From NCBI RefSeq assembly GCF_014205335.1, contig NZ_JACHNH010000001.1, forward strand, positions 6,938,501 through 7,002,500: 64,000 nt of DNA. Reading direction: 5' to 3'. Below the pieces are notes generated by a model, which was not told where the DNA came from, made no database searches, and worked only from the letters and a program-made list of their open reading frames with translations. The position numbers and the translations under genes are program-made. Shown here in pieces: positions 1 to 8,651 of this stretch. This DNA is from Amorphoplanes digitatis. GTDB lineage: Bacteria; Actinomycetota; Actinomycetes; Mycobacteriales; Micromonosporaceae. Each line of letters starts with the position of its first letter. The stretch's first letter is position 1.

Positions 1-174
1 CACGGCATCGTGCTGCCCGACCACCTCGGCCCGGCGGGTCAGGCGCCGCCGGACGACGTGCTGGACGCGGCCGCGGTGGCGTGGAGCGCGCACCGGATGG
101 CGACGGGTGCGGCGCTGAGCCACCCGAGCCCCCCGGAGGAGAACAACGGCACCCGCATAGCCATCTGGTATTAG
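1..174 (+). CDS. C-terminal end of a DUF429-family protein (5' part outside the window)
   Basis: An open frame enters from the left edge and ends at TAG 172-174, giving 57 residues. The tail reads DDVLDAAAVAWSAHR, then a PPEE stretch, and ends in IAIWY. This resembles the C-terminus of DUF429 proteins, which are predicted RNase H-fold nucleases. The family match is from memory of its conserved D-(V/L)-L-D-A-x-x-A-A-W-x-A-x-R block, so the call is tentative. The gene converges on proC, and the two stop codons share the four bases 171-174. No terminator separates them. Catalytic residues would lie upstream of the window and cannot be judged. Confidence 0.55.
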   Translation, partial: HGIVLPDHLGPAGQAPPDDVLDAAAVAWSAHRMATGAALSHPSPPEENNGTRIAIWY

Positions 175-974
175 GCCTGCGCGGCGATCTCCCGCGCTCG
201 GTCCCGGGCCGCCTCCAGCGCGGCCAGCAGGGCCGCGCGCACGCCGTGGTTCTCCAGCTCGCGGATCGCCGAGATCGTCGTGCCCGCGGGCGACGTGACG
301 GCCTCGCGCAGCTTCACCGGGTGCTCACCCGAGTCGCGCAGCATGATCGCGGAGCCGATCGCCGTCTGCACGATCAGCTCGTGCGCGACCTGGCGCGGCA
401 GCCCGAGCAGGATCCCGGCGTCGATCATCGCCTCGACCAGCAGGTAGAAGTAGGCCGGGCCCGAGCCGGACAGCGCCGTGACGGCGTCCTGCTGCGACTC
501 CGGCACCCGGATGGTCGCGCCGAGCGGCTTGAACATCTCCTCCGCGACGGCCAGGTGCTCGCCGGTCGCGTGCGAGCCGGCCGAGATCGCCGTCATCGCC
601 TGGTCGACGAGCGCCGGGGTGTTCGTCATGACCCGCACGACCGGGGTGCCCTCGGGCAGCCGGGCCGCGAAGAAGCCGGTCGGCAGGCCCGCGCAGAGCG
701 AGATGATCAGCTTGTCCGCGGGGATCTTCGGACCGATCTCGCTCAGCAGCGCGTCCGCGTCCTGCGGCTTCACCGCGATGGCCAGCACGTCCGCCTCGGC
801 GACGGCGGTCGCGTTGTCCACCGCCCGGACGCCGTAGCGCTCCCGCAGCTCCTCGGCGCGGGCCTGGCGGCGGGCGGTCACGAGCAGCCTCTCCGCGGGC
901 CAGCCCGCGCGGAGCAGGCCGGACAGCACCAGCTCACCGATCTTGCCGGCGCCGAGCACCGCGACGACAGTCAT
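171..974 (-). CDS. proC: Pyrroline-5-carboxylate reductase
   Basis: This 267-residue protein matches the usual length of ProC, which reduces pyrroline-5-carboxylate to proline with NAD(P)H in the cytoplasm, the last step of proline synthesis. A Rossmann dinucleotide motif GAGKIG lies at residues 8-13. The C-terminal dimerisation/catalytic domain carries the family signatures SGSGPAYFY and SPAGTT. The ATG start is followed directly by the Rossmann strand, so no N-terminal extension is missing. It lies downstream of pfkA on the same strand, but a strong hairpin between them suggests separate transcription. Its stop overlaps the convergent DUF429 gene by 4 nt. No other proline gene is nearby. 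Confidence 0.95.
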   Translation of the reverse strand: MTVVAVLGAGKIGELVLSGLLRAGWPAERLLVTARRQARAEELRERYGVRAVDNATAVAEADVLAIAVKPQDADALLSEIGPKIPADKLIISLCAGLPTGFFAARLPEGTPVVRVMTNTPALVDQAMTAISAGSHATGEHLAVAEEMFKPLGATIRVPESQQDAVTALSGSGPAYFYLLVEAMIDAGILLGLPRQVAHELIVQTAIGSAIMLRDSGEHPVKLREAVTSPAGTTISAIRELENHGVRAALLAALEAARDRAREIAAQA

Positions 975-995
975 GCGTCCTCCCGATCAAAGAGG

Positions 996-1027
996 AAAGG
1001 GCGGGCGTCTGGCAACGCCCGCCCTTT
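996..1027 (-). terminator. Hairpin terminator after pfkA
   Basis: A perfect 13-bp stem (996-1008 with 1015-1027) closes a 6-nt loop. On the minus strand the hairpin is followed by a T-rich run (CCTCTTT). It lies between the stop of pfkA and the start of proC and should end pfkA transcription. Confidence 0.8.
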
Positions 1028-1042
1028 CAACCAGTGCGATGC

Positions 1043-2071
1043 TCAGCTGCCGAAGAAGACTTCGGCCTCGTCGTACCGTTCGATCGGAACGGTCTTGAGC
1101 TCGCCCGTGCCGTCGGCGAGCGGGACCCGGACGATGTCGGTGCCGCGCAGCGCCATCATCTTGCCGAAGTCACCCTCGTGCACGGCGTCGATCGCCTGGA
1201 GGCCGAACCGGGTCGCGAGCACCCGGTCGAACGCGCTGGGCGTGCCGCCGCGCTGGATGTGACCGAGAACGACCGTGCGGGCCTCCTTGCCGGTCTTCTC
1301 CTCCAGCTGCTGCGCCAGCCACTGGCCGATGCCGCCGAGGCGGACGTGGCCGAACGCGTCGAGCTCCTGGTTGTGCAGCACCATCTGGCCCTCGAGCGGC
1401 TGCGCGCCCTCGGCGACCACGACGATCGGGGCGTACTCGACCTGGAAACGCTTGGTCACGTACGTGGCGACCTGGTCGACGTCGAAGTTGCGCTCCGGCA
1501 GCAGGATGACGTTGGCGCCGCCGGCGAGGCCGGCGTGCAGCGCGATCCAGCCGGCGTGCCGGCCCATGACCTCGACCACCAGGGTGCGGTGGTGCGACTC
1601 GGCCGTGGTGTGCAGCCGGTCGATGGCCTCCATCGCGATGTTGACCGCGGTGTCGAAGCCGAAGGTGTAGTCGGTGGCGTTGAGGTCGTTGTCGATCGTC
1701 TTCGGCACGCCGACGACGTTCACGCCCAGGTCGTTGAGCTTGGTCGCGACGCCGAGGGTGTCCTCGCCGCCGATCGCGACCAGCGCGTCGACGCCCTGCT
1801 CGGCCAGGTTGGCCTTGATCCGCTCGACACCGCCCTCGATCTTGAAGGGGTTGGTACGGGAAGAGCCGAGGATGGTGCCGCCGCGCGGCAGGATTCCCCG
1901 GACCTCGGCGATGCCGAGGGGCTTCGTGAGGCCCTCAAGGGGGCCCTTCCACCCGTCGCGGAATCCGACGAACTCGTGTCCGTAAGTGGCAACGCCCTTA
2001 CGGACGACGGCCCGGATCACCGCGTTCAGACCGGGGCAGTCGCCGCCGCCGGTGAGCACGCCGATGCGCAT
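1043..2071 (-). CDS. pfkA: 6-phosphofructokinase, actinobacterial group III (ATP- or PPi-dependent)
   Basis: This 342-residue protein phosphorylates fructose 6-phosphate to fructose 1,6-bisphosphate in glycolysis. The phosphate-donor loop GGGDCPGLN is near residue 8 and the substrate-binding MGRHAGW motif is present. The ATG at 2071 was chosen because GGGAGGA lies about 10 nt upstream and the protein then begins MRIGVLTGGGD; an in-frame upstream extension has no homologous content. The second donor motif reads GGEDT, and the catalytic loop reads PKTIDND rather than PGTIDND. Both features occur in PPi-type and some ATP-type actinomycete enzymes, so the phosphoryl donor cannot be assigned from sequence. 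It is followed by a strong terminator. Confidence 0.93.
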   Translation of the reverse strand: MRIGVLTGGGDCPGLNAVIRAVVRKGVATYGHEFVGFRDGWKGPLEGLTKPLGIAEVRGILPRGGTILGSSRTNPFKIEGGVERIKANLAEQGVDALVAIGGEDTLGVATKLNDLGVNVVGVPKTIDNDLNATDYTFGFDTAVNIAMEAIDRLHTTAESHHRTLVVEVMGRHAGWIALHAGLAGGANVILLPERNFDVDQVATYVTKRFQVEYAPIVVVAEGAQPLEGQMVLHNQELDAFGHVRLGGIGQWLAQQLEEKTGKEARTVVLGHIQRGGTPSAFDRVLATRFGLQAIDAVHEGDFGKMMALRGTDIVRVPLADGTGELKTVPIERYDEAEVFFGS

Positions 2072-2169
2072 GATTACTCGTCCTCCCTGATCGGGTCGCG
2101 AGATGCCCGTCTCCCTGGGGAATCGGTCATCCGGCTGCACTGCCGGGTCCCGGGGCGGGTCGCAAACGC

Positions 2170-2199
2170 ACTGTAGTCGTCGGGTCCGGCCAGGGCCAA
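2170..2199 (-). promoter_or_regulatory. Candidate housekeeping promoter of pfkA
   Basis: On the minus strand, TTGGCC (2194-2199) and TACAGT (2170-2175) are separated by 18 bp and lie about 100 bp upstream of the pfkA start. This fits a sigma70-like -35/-10 pair in a high-GC genome. It is a pattern match only. Confidence 0.35.
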
Positions 2200-2297
2200 A
2201 GCGCCCCGCGGTTACTCGCCGGTAATATTCCTGACGAGCAAAGGGTTTCCGGTGCCGGCGGCACCCGCGTGGGCGCCCGGCCGGCGGTCACTTCCCG

Positions 2298-2804
2298 TCA
2301 CCTCGCGATGGATCTGGCCTCGGTCATGGCGTTCCATCGGGCGAGGTTGTGCTTCGCGTCCACAAGCGCGTCGTGGCGGCCCTGCGCGGTCGGCAGCGCC
2401 GGCCGGCCCAGCTCGTCCCAGAGCTGGCGCAGGTCCTTGGTGAAGCGGGGGATCTCGCGCGGCAACGCCGGCATCGCACCCCACAGCTGGGCGAGCGCCA
2501 CGTGGTCGTAGGCCGCGTACCAGGCCCACAGCTCGATCTGCTCGTCGCGGCCACGCACCGGTTCGCGGAGGAACTCGTAGAGGTCGTCGCGGATGCGCTC
2601 GCGCGAGCGCCAGGCCGGGTCCGCCGGGGACGGGAGCTTGTCGAGCACGTTGCGGCGCACCCAGGGCACCGCACGGGAGTCGTCGAACTGGGTCGAGACC
2701 GCGTAGAACTCGCGGCCGAACTCGTCGACGACGCCGATCGACACGAGGTCGACCACGCGGCCGTCCTCGATGAATTCGCAGTCATAGAAATACCGGTAGG
2801 CCAT
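2298..2804 (-). CDS. RNase AS, polyadenylate-specific 3'-exoribonuclease
   Basis: This 168-residue DEDDh-fold exonuclease closely resembles M. tuberculosis RNase AS (Rv2179c), which degrades adenylate-containing RNA 3' to 5'. The metal-binding residues are visible: D8 and E10 in FYDCEF, D100 in AAYDHVAL, and H144/D149 in RHDALVD. Length and the opening YFYDCEF block agree with the family. The ATG is preceded by GAGGA. The gene starts 16 nt after the stop of the phosphotransferase-like gene on the same strand, so the two are probably co-transcribed. The family dimerises and acts on adenylate-rich RNA ends; the in vivo substrate in this organism is unknown. Confidence 0.92.
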   Translation of the reverse strand: MAYRYFYDCEFIEDGRVVDLVSIGVVDEFGREFYAVSTQFDDSRAVPWVRRNVLDKLPSPADPAWRSRERIRDDLYEFLREPVRGRDEQIELWAWYAAYDHVALAQLWGAMPALPREIPRFTKDLRQLWDELGRPALPTAQGRHDALVDAKHNLARWNAMTEARSIAR

Positions 2805-2820
2805 CGCGGACCATCCTCGC

Positions 2821-3759
2821 CTATGGCCGCCCGGTCGTCTCCGCCAGGGCCTCCCTGGCCCGCGCCAGCGCCGCGCGGGTCACCTCGCGGGCACCCTCGC
2901 GCTCGCCGCCGGCCAGGCGCCGCGCCGACCAGTCCGCCAGCACCGCCCAGCGGAAGCGGAGCAGCACCGGCAGCGCCGCGTGCAGTTCGCCCTCGTCGAC
3001 CGGGCCGGCCGCGAGGTAGCCGTCCAGCAGCTCCGCCGCGGTCTCGGTGCCGCCCGCGTAGACGACCGCCGCCGCCACGTCGTAGAGCAGCGGGCCGGTG
3101 CCGCTCGCGCCGCAGTCCAGCAGGCCCGCCCGGCCCGTCGCCGGGTCGACCAGGAAGGTCTCCGGCGCCGGGTCGCCGTGCAGCACGCCGTAGGTGAGCC
3201 GGTCCGTCACCGTCAGCCTGGTCATCGCCGTGACCGCGTCGGTGACCGCCGGGCGCAGCCACGGCTCGATCGCCAGGTGCGGCGCGTCCGGGTCGAGCAG
3301 GTTCCAGCGGCGCAGGCCCGGGTGGTGGAAGCCCTGCAGCGCGCGGTGCACCGCGCCCAGGCGGTCGCCCCAGAACTGCTGGTCGATCGGGTCGCGGCCG
3401 TCCAGGGTCCGGCCCGGCGCCCGGCGGAGCACGGCGAACGCACCGGCGGACGTCTCCGCCGTGAGTCCGCCGGAGAGGGTACGCACGGGCTCGCCCGCCT
3501 GGATCCCGGTGCCACGCAGGTGTTCCGCGGCGGCCAGCCCCGCCTCGACGGGCAGGCGGGCGGCCGGGTCGGCCAGTCGGACCACGAGGCGCTCGCCGCC
3601 GGCGGTCACGTCCCAGCAGCGCGACAGCATCCCGCCGCTGAGCGCCGTGATGTCCGCGGCCACGAGGTGCCATCGGTCACGCAACGTCGATCGAAGAAGG
3701 TCGTCATCCGGCACGGCGGCGATTATCCCGGTACAGACCGTAATGCCGACGGACACCAT
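2821..3759 (-). CDS. Aminoglycoside-phosphotransferase-fold protein (kinase-like), unknown substrate
   Basis: About 312 residues with the APH/choline-kinase fold. An N-lobe contains an ATP-contacting strand (RLVVRLAD). The C-lobe has a Brenner-type loop HGDPAPETF and the second acidic motif LLDCGASGTGPLLYD. In typical members the loop is HGDxxxxN; here the metal-binding Asn is Thr, which may be a subfamily trait (HGDPAPE) and could mean altered or lost activity. Starts at 3759 and at GTG 3714 are both possible, and neither has a convincing ribosome site. The gene is followed 16 nt later by RNase AS. It need not be a resistance gene: such folds also phosphorylate sugars, homoserine or choline. 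Confidence 0.7.
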   Translation of the reverse strand: MVSVGITVCTGIIAAVPDDDLLRSTLRDRWHLVAADITALSGGMLSRCWDVTAGGERLVVRLADPAARLPVEAGLAAAEHLRGTGIQAGEPVRTLSGGLTAETSAGAFAVLRRAPGRTLDGRDPIDQQFWGDRLGAVHRALQGFHHPGLRRWNLLDPDAPHLAIEPWLRPAVTDAVTAMTRLTVTDRLTYGVLHGDPAPETFLVDPATGRAGLLDCGASGTGPLLYDVAAAVVYAGGTETAAELLDGYLAAGPVDEGELHAALPVLLRFRWAVLADWSARRLAGGEREGAREVTRAALARAREALAETTGRP

Positions 3760-3949
3760 GGGCGATAGTCACGCGGGGCGATTGGAGGGTGTACAGAAAG
3801 CTATGAGCGCGAGATGATCGTATGCGTCTGCTGGATGTATCAAATGGCGTCGACAGCGCTCTTCATGCTAAGAGTGATCGTTCGCGTCGTGGGGCCGGCG
3901 CCGGACAACTACGTCCACGGGGGTCCCGACCGGGGAGAGGGACTTTACC

Positions 3950-4642
3950 GTGGATCATCGCCTAGCAGAGCAGGGTGACGCGCTCACAGGCGTGGACATG
4001 TTCGCCGGCCTGGAGCCGGACGTCCGGCAGCGCGTCATCGCCGCCGCCGTGCCGCGGACCTACCGCAAAGGTCAGATCCTTTTTGTCGAGCACGACCCCG
4101 GCGACTCCCTGATCATCCTCCGGCGCGGCGCCATCGCCGTCTTCCGCACCGCACCGACGGGCGAGCGCGCGGTCCTGACCGTGGTGCGCCCGCCCGACGT
4201 GCTCGGCGAGGTGTCCCTTCTGGACGCGCTGACCCGCTCGGCCTCGGCCGAGGCGATCGAGGACAGCCAGGCGCTCGCCCTCTCCCGGGTCGCCTTCATC
4301 GACCTCGTGCACTCCAACCCCCGCATCCTGGACGCGGTGATGCGCTCGGTCGGCGCGCTCATCCGCCGGCTCACCGAGCAGAACGCCGACCACGTCTTCC
4401 TCGATCTGCCGGGCCGGGTCGCCAAGACGCTGGTGCGGCTGGCCGGCGAGAGCCAGGCGCCGATGATCACGATCGAGCTCAACCAGAGCCAGCTCGCCGA
4501 GATGGCGGGCGGCTCCCGGCAGAGCGTCAACCAGGCCATCGGCTCCTTCGCGAGCCGGGGCTGGTTGCGCACCGAGGGCCGCCGCATCGTGGTCACCGAC
4601 GTATCGGCCCTACGCCGCCGAGCCGGCATGGCCGACCGTTAA
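3950..4642 (+). CDS. CRP/FNR-family transcription regulator
   Basis: This 230-residue protein has a cyclic-nucleotide-binding beta-roll (about 18-130), a long dimerisation helix (about 130-160) and a winged-helix HTH (about 165-220, recognition region SRQSVNQAI). The phosphate-binding cassette reads GEVSLLDALTRSASA (86-100), keeping the Glu and Arg-Ser positions typical of cAMP binders, so cAMP binding is plausible but not proven. The GTG start at 3950 follows GGGGAGAGG by about 9 nt. No cysteine cluster for an Fe-S centre is present, which argues against an FNR-type oxygen sensor. It converges on plsC with a 4-nt gap. Target genes cannot be read from this window. Confidence 0.88.
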   Translation: MDHRLAEQGDALTGVDMFAGLEPDVRQRVIAAAVPRTYRKGQILFVEHDPGDSLIILRRGAIAVFRTAPTGERAVLTVVRPPDVLGEVSLLDALTRSASAEAIEDSQALALSRVAFIDLVHSNPRILDAVMRSVGALIRRLTEQNADHVFLDLPGRVAKTLVRLAGESQAPMITIELNQSQLAEMAGGSRQSVNQAIGSFASRGWLRTEGRRIVVTDVSALRRRAGMADR

Positions 4643-4646
4643 GGGG

Positions 4647-5357
4647 TCAGTCGTTCACGGGCGTCCTGGTGGGCGTCGGCGCGACGATGGCGGTCTTGAG
4701 GCTGGCGGCGTAGACGTCGACGTACTCGCGGCCGCTGAGGGTCATCAGCTCGTACATGATCTCGTCGGTGACCGCGCGTTCGACGAAGCGGTCGCCGAGC
4801 GAGGAGGCGTAGCGGGAGAAGTCCAGCGGCTCGCCGAAGCGAACCTTGACTCGCTTGATCTTGGGGATGAGCTTGCCCGTCGGCTGGATCTCGTCGGTGT
4901 TCAGCAGCGCCACCGGCACGACCGGCGCGCCGCTCTCCAGCGCCAGCCGGGCCACCCCGGTCTTGCCGCGGTAGAGCCGGCCGTCGGGCGAGCGGGTGCC
5001 CTCCGGGTAGATGCCGGCGATGTTGCCCGAGCGCAGCACCCGCAACTGGGTGTCCAGCGCCGCCCGGGCCGCCTTGCCGCCCGAACGGTCCACCGGGATG
5101 GTCCCGGTGCTGACGAAGAACTGCCGCATGAGCCAGCCCTTGATGCCCTTACCGGTGAAGTACTCCGCCTTGGCGACGAACGTCACCCGCCGTTTCACCA
5201 GCAGCGGTGTGAAGATCGAGTCGGAGAATGAGAGGTGATTGCAGGCAAGGATCACCGGGCCGGAAGCCGGAACGTGGTCGAGCCCCCTCACATCGGGGCG
5301 GAACAGACATTTGAGGACGGGTCCGAGCACCACGTACTTGAGCAGCCAGTAGAACAC
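4647..5357 (-). CDS. plsC: 1-acyl-sn-glycerol-3-phosphate acyltransferase (PlsC family)
   Basis: This 236-residue membrane-associated acyltransferase transfers an acyl chain to a lysophospholipid or related polyol in phospholipid synthesis. The catalytic NHxxxxD motif is NHLSFSD, and the acceptor-binding motif is EGTRS. An N-terminal hydrophobic stretch (FYWLLKYVVLGPVL) may anchor it to the membrane. The GTG at 5357 was chosen over the upstream ATG at 5462 because GAAAGGA lies just before it and the extension looks non-coding. The gene faces the CRP-family regulator tail to tail. A mycobacterial homologue (Rv2182c) sits in the same neighbourhood, as I recall. Acceptor specificity is not determinable here. 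Confidence 0.87.
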   Translation of the reverse strand: MFYWLLKYVVLGPVLKCLFRPDVRGLDHVPASGPVILACNHLSFSDSIFTPLLVKRRVTFVAKAEYFTGKGIKGWLMRQFFVSTGTIPVDRSGGKAARAALDTQLRVLRSGNIAGIYPEGTRSPDGRLYRGKTGVARLALESGAPVVPVALLNTDEIQPTGKLIPKIKRVKVRFGEPLDFSRYASSLGDRFVERAVTDEIMYELMTLSGREYVDVYAASLKTAIVAPTPTRTPVND

Positions 5358-5557
5358 CGAAGTCCTTTCCCGCGCGCCACGGTCGTGGGCAGAGGAAAGC
5401 GTACGAAGCGGGAGCGGCACGCCACAACGCACTCCCGCAACCGGCGTCTGTCGTGTCACCATTCAAGACACGGTCGGGCCGGTGCAACACGGCCAGACGG
5501 CTCCGCCGGATGGGGCGGACACGACGCGCGACGGCGCGGAGCGAGGAGTGAAGCAGG

Positions 5558-6403
5558 GTGTCAGCGGGTGGCGCCCGTCGCGGGCGGCGGGACAACGGAC
5601 TCGACGCGGCCGACTATGCGGTCGCGGGCGACGTCGATCCGCGCGTGGGTGAGCACCTGCTCGACGTGCTGGCGGCCGGCGGCATCGCCGCATACCTGCA
5701 ACCGTCCGCCGACCTCAACCCCATCCTGCGCGCCACCACGTTCCCCGCTCGCCCCACGGACCGGCTCTACGTCGACCGCACCCACCTCGACACCGCCCGC
5801 GAGCACCTCGACAAGCTGACCGGCGGCGCCGACCCCACCCCGCCCGCGCCCCGGCCCAGCACCCGCACCGGCGGCGACCAGAGCGACGTCGACGCCGAGT
5901 GGGCCAAGATCGTGGCCGGCTTCCACACCGCCGTCGATCCGACCGCCCCGCCGTGGCCGGCCGCCGAGGGCGTCGACCCGACCCGGGCACCCGACCCGCC
6001 CAAGAGCGACGGGCCGGAGCGGCCGCCGCGCCAGCCCGGCGGCACGCTCCCGTCGGCCACCGACATCTCCGGCGTCTCGCTGAACCGCCGCCGCACCGAC
6101 GAGCCGTCGCTGCTCGACGGGCTGGACACGTTCGGCACCGGCACGGACGACGACAGCGACGACGAGCGCTACACGCCACCGCCCCCGCCGCCGCTGCCGC
6201 ACATCTCCAAGTACGCGGTCGCCGGCGTGCTGGGCGTGGTCCTCGGTTTCGTGCTCTTCCTCTTCCCCTGGCTGCTGCCGATCGACCGCAACTACGTGAC
6301 CTTGATCGGCTTCACCGCGATCGTCGGCGGCGCCGTGACGTTGGTCTGGCGACTGCGCTCCGGTGACGACGACGATGACTTCGATGACGGCGCGGTCGTA
6401 TGA
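5558..6403 (+). CDS. Conserved actinobacterial membrane protein of unknown function
   Basis: A 281-residue protein starting at GTG 5558. Residues about 15-90 form a small folded domain (DVDPRVGEHLLDVLAAGGIAAY, then a YVDRTHLDTAREHL helix), reminiscent of modules that read a short signalling peptide or second domain. A Pro/Asp-rich disordered region follows (about 95-210). Two transmembrane helices lie near residues 218-238 (AVAGVLGVVLGFVLFLFPW) and 245-262, and the tail is strongly acidic (GDDDDDFDDG). I do not recognise a named family with confidence. It stands alone between divergent plsC and downstream otsA, with no operon partner to suggest a function. Confidence 0.75.
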   Translation: MSAGGARRGRRDNGLDAADYAVAGDVDPRVGEHLLDVLAAGGIAAYLQPSADLNPILRATTFPARPTDRLYVDRTHLDTAREHLDKLTGGADPTPPAPRPSTRTGGDQSDVDAEWAKIVAGFHTAVDPTAPPWPAAEGVDPTRAPDPPKSDGPERPPRQPGGTLPSATDISGVSLNRRRTDEPSLLDGLDTFGTGTDDDSDDERYTPPPPPPLPHISKYAVAGVLGVVLGFVLFLFPWLLPIDRNYVTLIGFTAIVGGAVTLVWRLRSGDDDDDFDDGAVV

Positions 6404-6462
6404 AAAGCGACATAATCCAGCATCATTGTTTCGCTCGGTAGTCATCGCGTAGCCTCTCGTGG

Positions 6463-7875
6463 ATGCGCCAGAGCTCGCTCGTGGTCGTCGCCAACCGTCT
6501 TCCGCTGGATGACAACGCCGCCCCCGACGGCGCCTGCGAGTGGCGGCGCAGCCCCGGCGGCCTCGCCAGCGCCCTGCACGCGATCCTCCAGCAGACCCCC
6601 GCGACATGGATCGGCTGGGACGGCGGCATCGACACCGCGCCCGCCCTGCCCGACATCGGCACCCTGCGGATCAGGCCCGTCGCGCTGTCCGAAGAGGAGC
6701 TACGCGGCTACTACGAGGGCTTCGCCAACTCGACGCTCTGGCCGCTCTACCACGACGCCGTCGAGCAGCCGGTCTTCGACCGCGGCTGGTGGGAGACCTA
6801 TCGCGACGTCAACCGGCGCTTCGCCGAGGCGGCGGCCGAGGTCGCCGAGCCCGGCGCCGCGATCTGGGTGCAGGACTACCACCTCCAGCTCGTGCCGCAG
6901 CTGCTCCGCGAGCTGCGCCCGGACGTGCTGATCGGCTTCTTCCTGCACGTGCCGTTCCCGCCACCCGAGCTGTTCATGCAGCTGCCCCGCCGCTCCGAGC
7001 TGCTGCGCGGGATGCTCGGCGCGGACCTGGTCGGCTTCCAGCGGCCGCAGGCGGCACACAACGTCGCCCAGCTCGCCGTGAAGCTGTTCGGCGCCCGGAC
7101 CACCGACGACCAGATCACCCTCGACGGCCGGGTGGTGCGCACCCGCGCGTTCCCGATCTCCATCGACGTGGCCGAGATGCAGGCGCTCGCCGCCCGGCCC
7201 GACGTGGTCGGCCACGCCGAGCAGTTGCGCGCCGACCTGGGACAGCCGCGGCGGGTGCTGCTCAGCGTCGACCGGCTCGACTACACAAAGGGGATCGAGC
7301 ACCGCCTCACGGCGTACAGCGAGCTGCTGCGCGACGGCCGGGTCAAGGTCCGCGACACCGTGATGGTGCAGGTGGCCGTGCCGAGCCGGGAGCGGGTCGA
7401 CAGCTACCGGGTCCTGCGGGACCGGATCGAGGGCGAGGTCGGCCGGATCAACGGCGAGTACGGCCGCGTCGGCGAACCCGCGATCCACTACCTGAACCAG
7501 TCCTTCGACCGCGCCGAGCTGGCCGCGCTCTACCAGACGGCGGACGTCATGGTGGTGACGCCGCTGCGCGACGGCATGAACCTGGTCGCGAAGGAGTTCG
7601 TCGCCGCCCGCGCGGCGAACACGGGCGCGCTGGTGCTCAGCGAGTTCGCCGGGGCGGCGGCCGAGCTCGAGGACGCGTTCCTGGTCAACCCGCACGACGT
7701 CGACGGGCTGAAGACGACGCTGTTGCAGGCGATGGACGCCGACCCGGCGGACCTGGAACGCCGGATGACGGCGATGCGCGAACACCTCGCCACCCACGAC
7801 ATCCTGGCGTGGGCCCGGGCATACCTCACGGCCCTCGACCACACCGGCCGGCTCGCGGCCGGCCTGCGCCGCTAG
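6463..7875 (+). CDS. otsA: Trehalose-6-phosphate synthase
   Basis: This 470-residue GT20 glycosyltransferase makes trehalose 6-phosphate from UDP-glucose (or GDP-glucose) and glucose 6-phosphate. Family landmarks are VVVANRLP at the N-terminus, the glucose-6-phosphate region [12 protein letters not shown], the nucleotide-sugar motif [14 protein letters not shown], and the C-terminal acidic block [11 protein letters not shown]. Length matches bacterial OtsA. The ATG at 6463 begins directly at the conserved strand. No otsB phosphatase is adjacent, so dephosphorylation must be encoded elsewhere. Its TAG stop shares 4 nt (7872-7875) with the convergent hydrolase gene. Confidence 0.95.
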   Translation: MRQSSLVVVANRLPLDDNAAPDGACEWRRSPGGLASALHAILQQTPATWIGWDGGIDTAPALPDIGTLRIRPVALSEEELRGYYEGFANSTLWPLYHDAVEQPVFDRGWWETYRDVNRRFAEAAAEVAEPGAAIWVQDYHLQLVPQLLRELRPDVLIGFFLHVPFPPPELFMQLPRRSELLRGMLGADLVGFQRPQAAHNVAQLAVKLFGARTTDDQITLDGRVVRTRAFPISIDVAEMQALAARPDVVGHAEQLRADLGQPRRVLLSVDRLDYTKGIEHRLTAYSELLRDGRVKVRDTVMVQVAVPSRERVDSYRVLRDRIEGEVGRINGEYGRVGEPAIHYLNQSFDRAELAALYQTADVMVVTPLRDGMNLVAKEFVAARAANTGALVLSEFAGAAAELEDAFLVNPHDVDGLKTTLLQAMDADPADLERRMTAMREHLATHDILAWARAYLTALDHTGRLAAGLRR

Positions 7876-8651
7876 GTCGTGGCCAGCTCCTTGTCGAGCC
7901 AGTCCAGGATCGCGTCGATCGGCTCCTGCCACTTGGTGTCCAGCATCAGGTCGTGGCTCATGCCCGGGAACAACAGCGGTGCGCCGCCGTACCGGGCCGC
8001 CGCGCGGTCCAGTGCCGAGCGCGGCACCACCCGGTCGTCCGGGCTGCCCACGACCAGGGTCGGCGGCGCGCCGACCGGCGCCGCCGCCGGCTTGGCGAAC
8101 AGCACCTGCCGGTAGATCCGGGCCGGCGTCCGCACCAGCCGCCCGCGGTAGGCCTCCGCCTCCGCCAGGTCGGCGCCGAAGAGCTGTCGGCGGCTCAGCC
8201 GGGGCGCGGCGCCGAACAACGCAGGCAGCGTGCCGAACGGGTTGGCCCGCAGCGCCGCGCCGAGCGCCGACCAGCCCGGCGGCACCGGCGCGGCCAGGAC
8301 CGCGGCGCGGGCCGGGTAGCGCGTCAGCGCGTGCGACACCAGCAGCGCGCCGGCGCCGTGGCCGACCAGCACGGCCTGGCGCGGCAGGCTCGCCGCCACC
8401 TGGACCACGTCGTGCACGTACGCGCGCAGCGAACCCTCGGCCCGGTGGCTCACCGCGTACGCCGCGAAGCCCCGTGAGGCGGTGTGCGCGAGCCAGTGCT
8501 CGGCGAACGCCCAGGCACCGTGCCCGATCCCGGGAACGAAGAGCACCGGCGGCAGCTCCTGCGGACTCTGCGGCAGCGCCTCGACAACCTCCCGCTCCAC
8601 CGCCGGCACCGGCGCCGTCCAGTCCTCGAACCGCAGCACCTGCGAGCTCAC
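7872..8651 (-). CDS. Alpha/beta hydrolase
   Basis: A 259-residue alpha/beta-hydrolase fold protein. The oxyanion region FVPGIGHGAWAF, the turn VGHGAGALL and the late SPDDRVVP and PGMSHDLML (His) motifs are visible. The elbow reads G-H-G-A-G, with Ala where the nucleophile Ser normally sits in GxSxG, so this member may not be a conventional esterase. The GTG start at 8651 follows GGAGGGA and overlaps the stop of the flavin monooxygenase by 4 nt (GTGA), implying translational coupling. The pair may act on one substrate: FMO/Baeyer-Villiger-type oxygenation followed by hydrolysis is a common pairing, but this is inference. Confidence 0.8.
   Translation of the reverse strand: MSSQVLRFEDWTAPVPAVEREVVEALPQSPQELPPVLFVPGIGHGAWAFAEHWLAHTASRGFAAYAVSHRAEGSLRAYVHDVVQVAASLPRQAVLVGHGAGALLVSHALTRYPARAAVLAAPVPPGWSALGAALRANPFGTLPALFGAAPRLSRRQLFGADLAEAEAYRGRLVRTPARIYRQVLFAKPAAAPVGAPPTLVVGSPDDRVVPRSALDRAAARYGGAPLLFPGMSHDLMLDTKWQEPIDAILDWLDKELATT

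Noticed and set aside
2821-3759. Calling the APH-fold gene an aminoglycoside resistance gene
   Set aside because: The fold is shared by many kinases, the catalytic loop is atypical, and its neighbour is a housekeeping RNase.
3760-3949. CRP binding site in the promoter of the CRP-family gene
   Set aside because: No TGTGA-N6-TCACA-like palindrome was found. Two loosely similar blocks at 3811-3828 and 3871-3888 match at only about two-thirds of positions.
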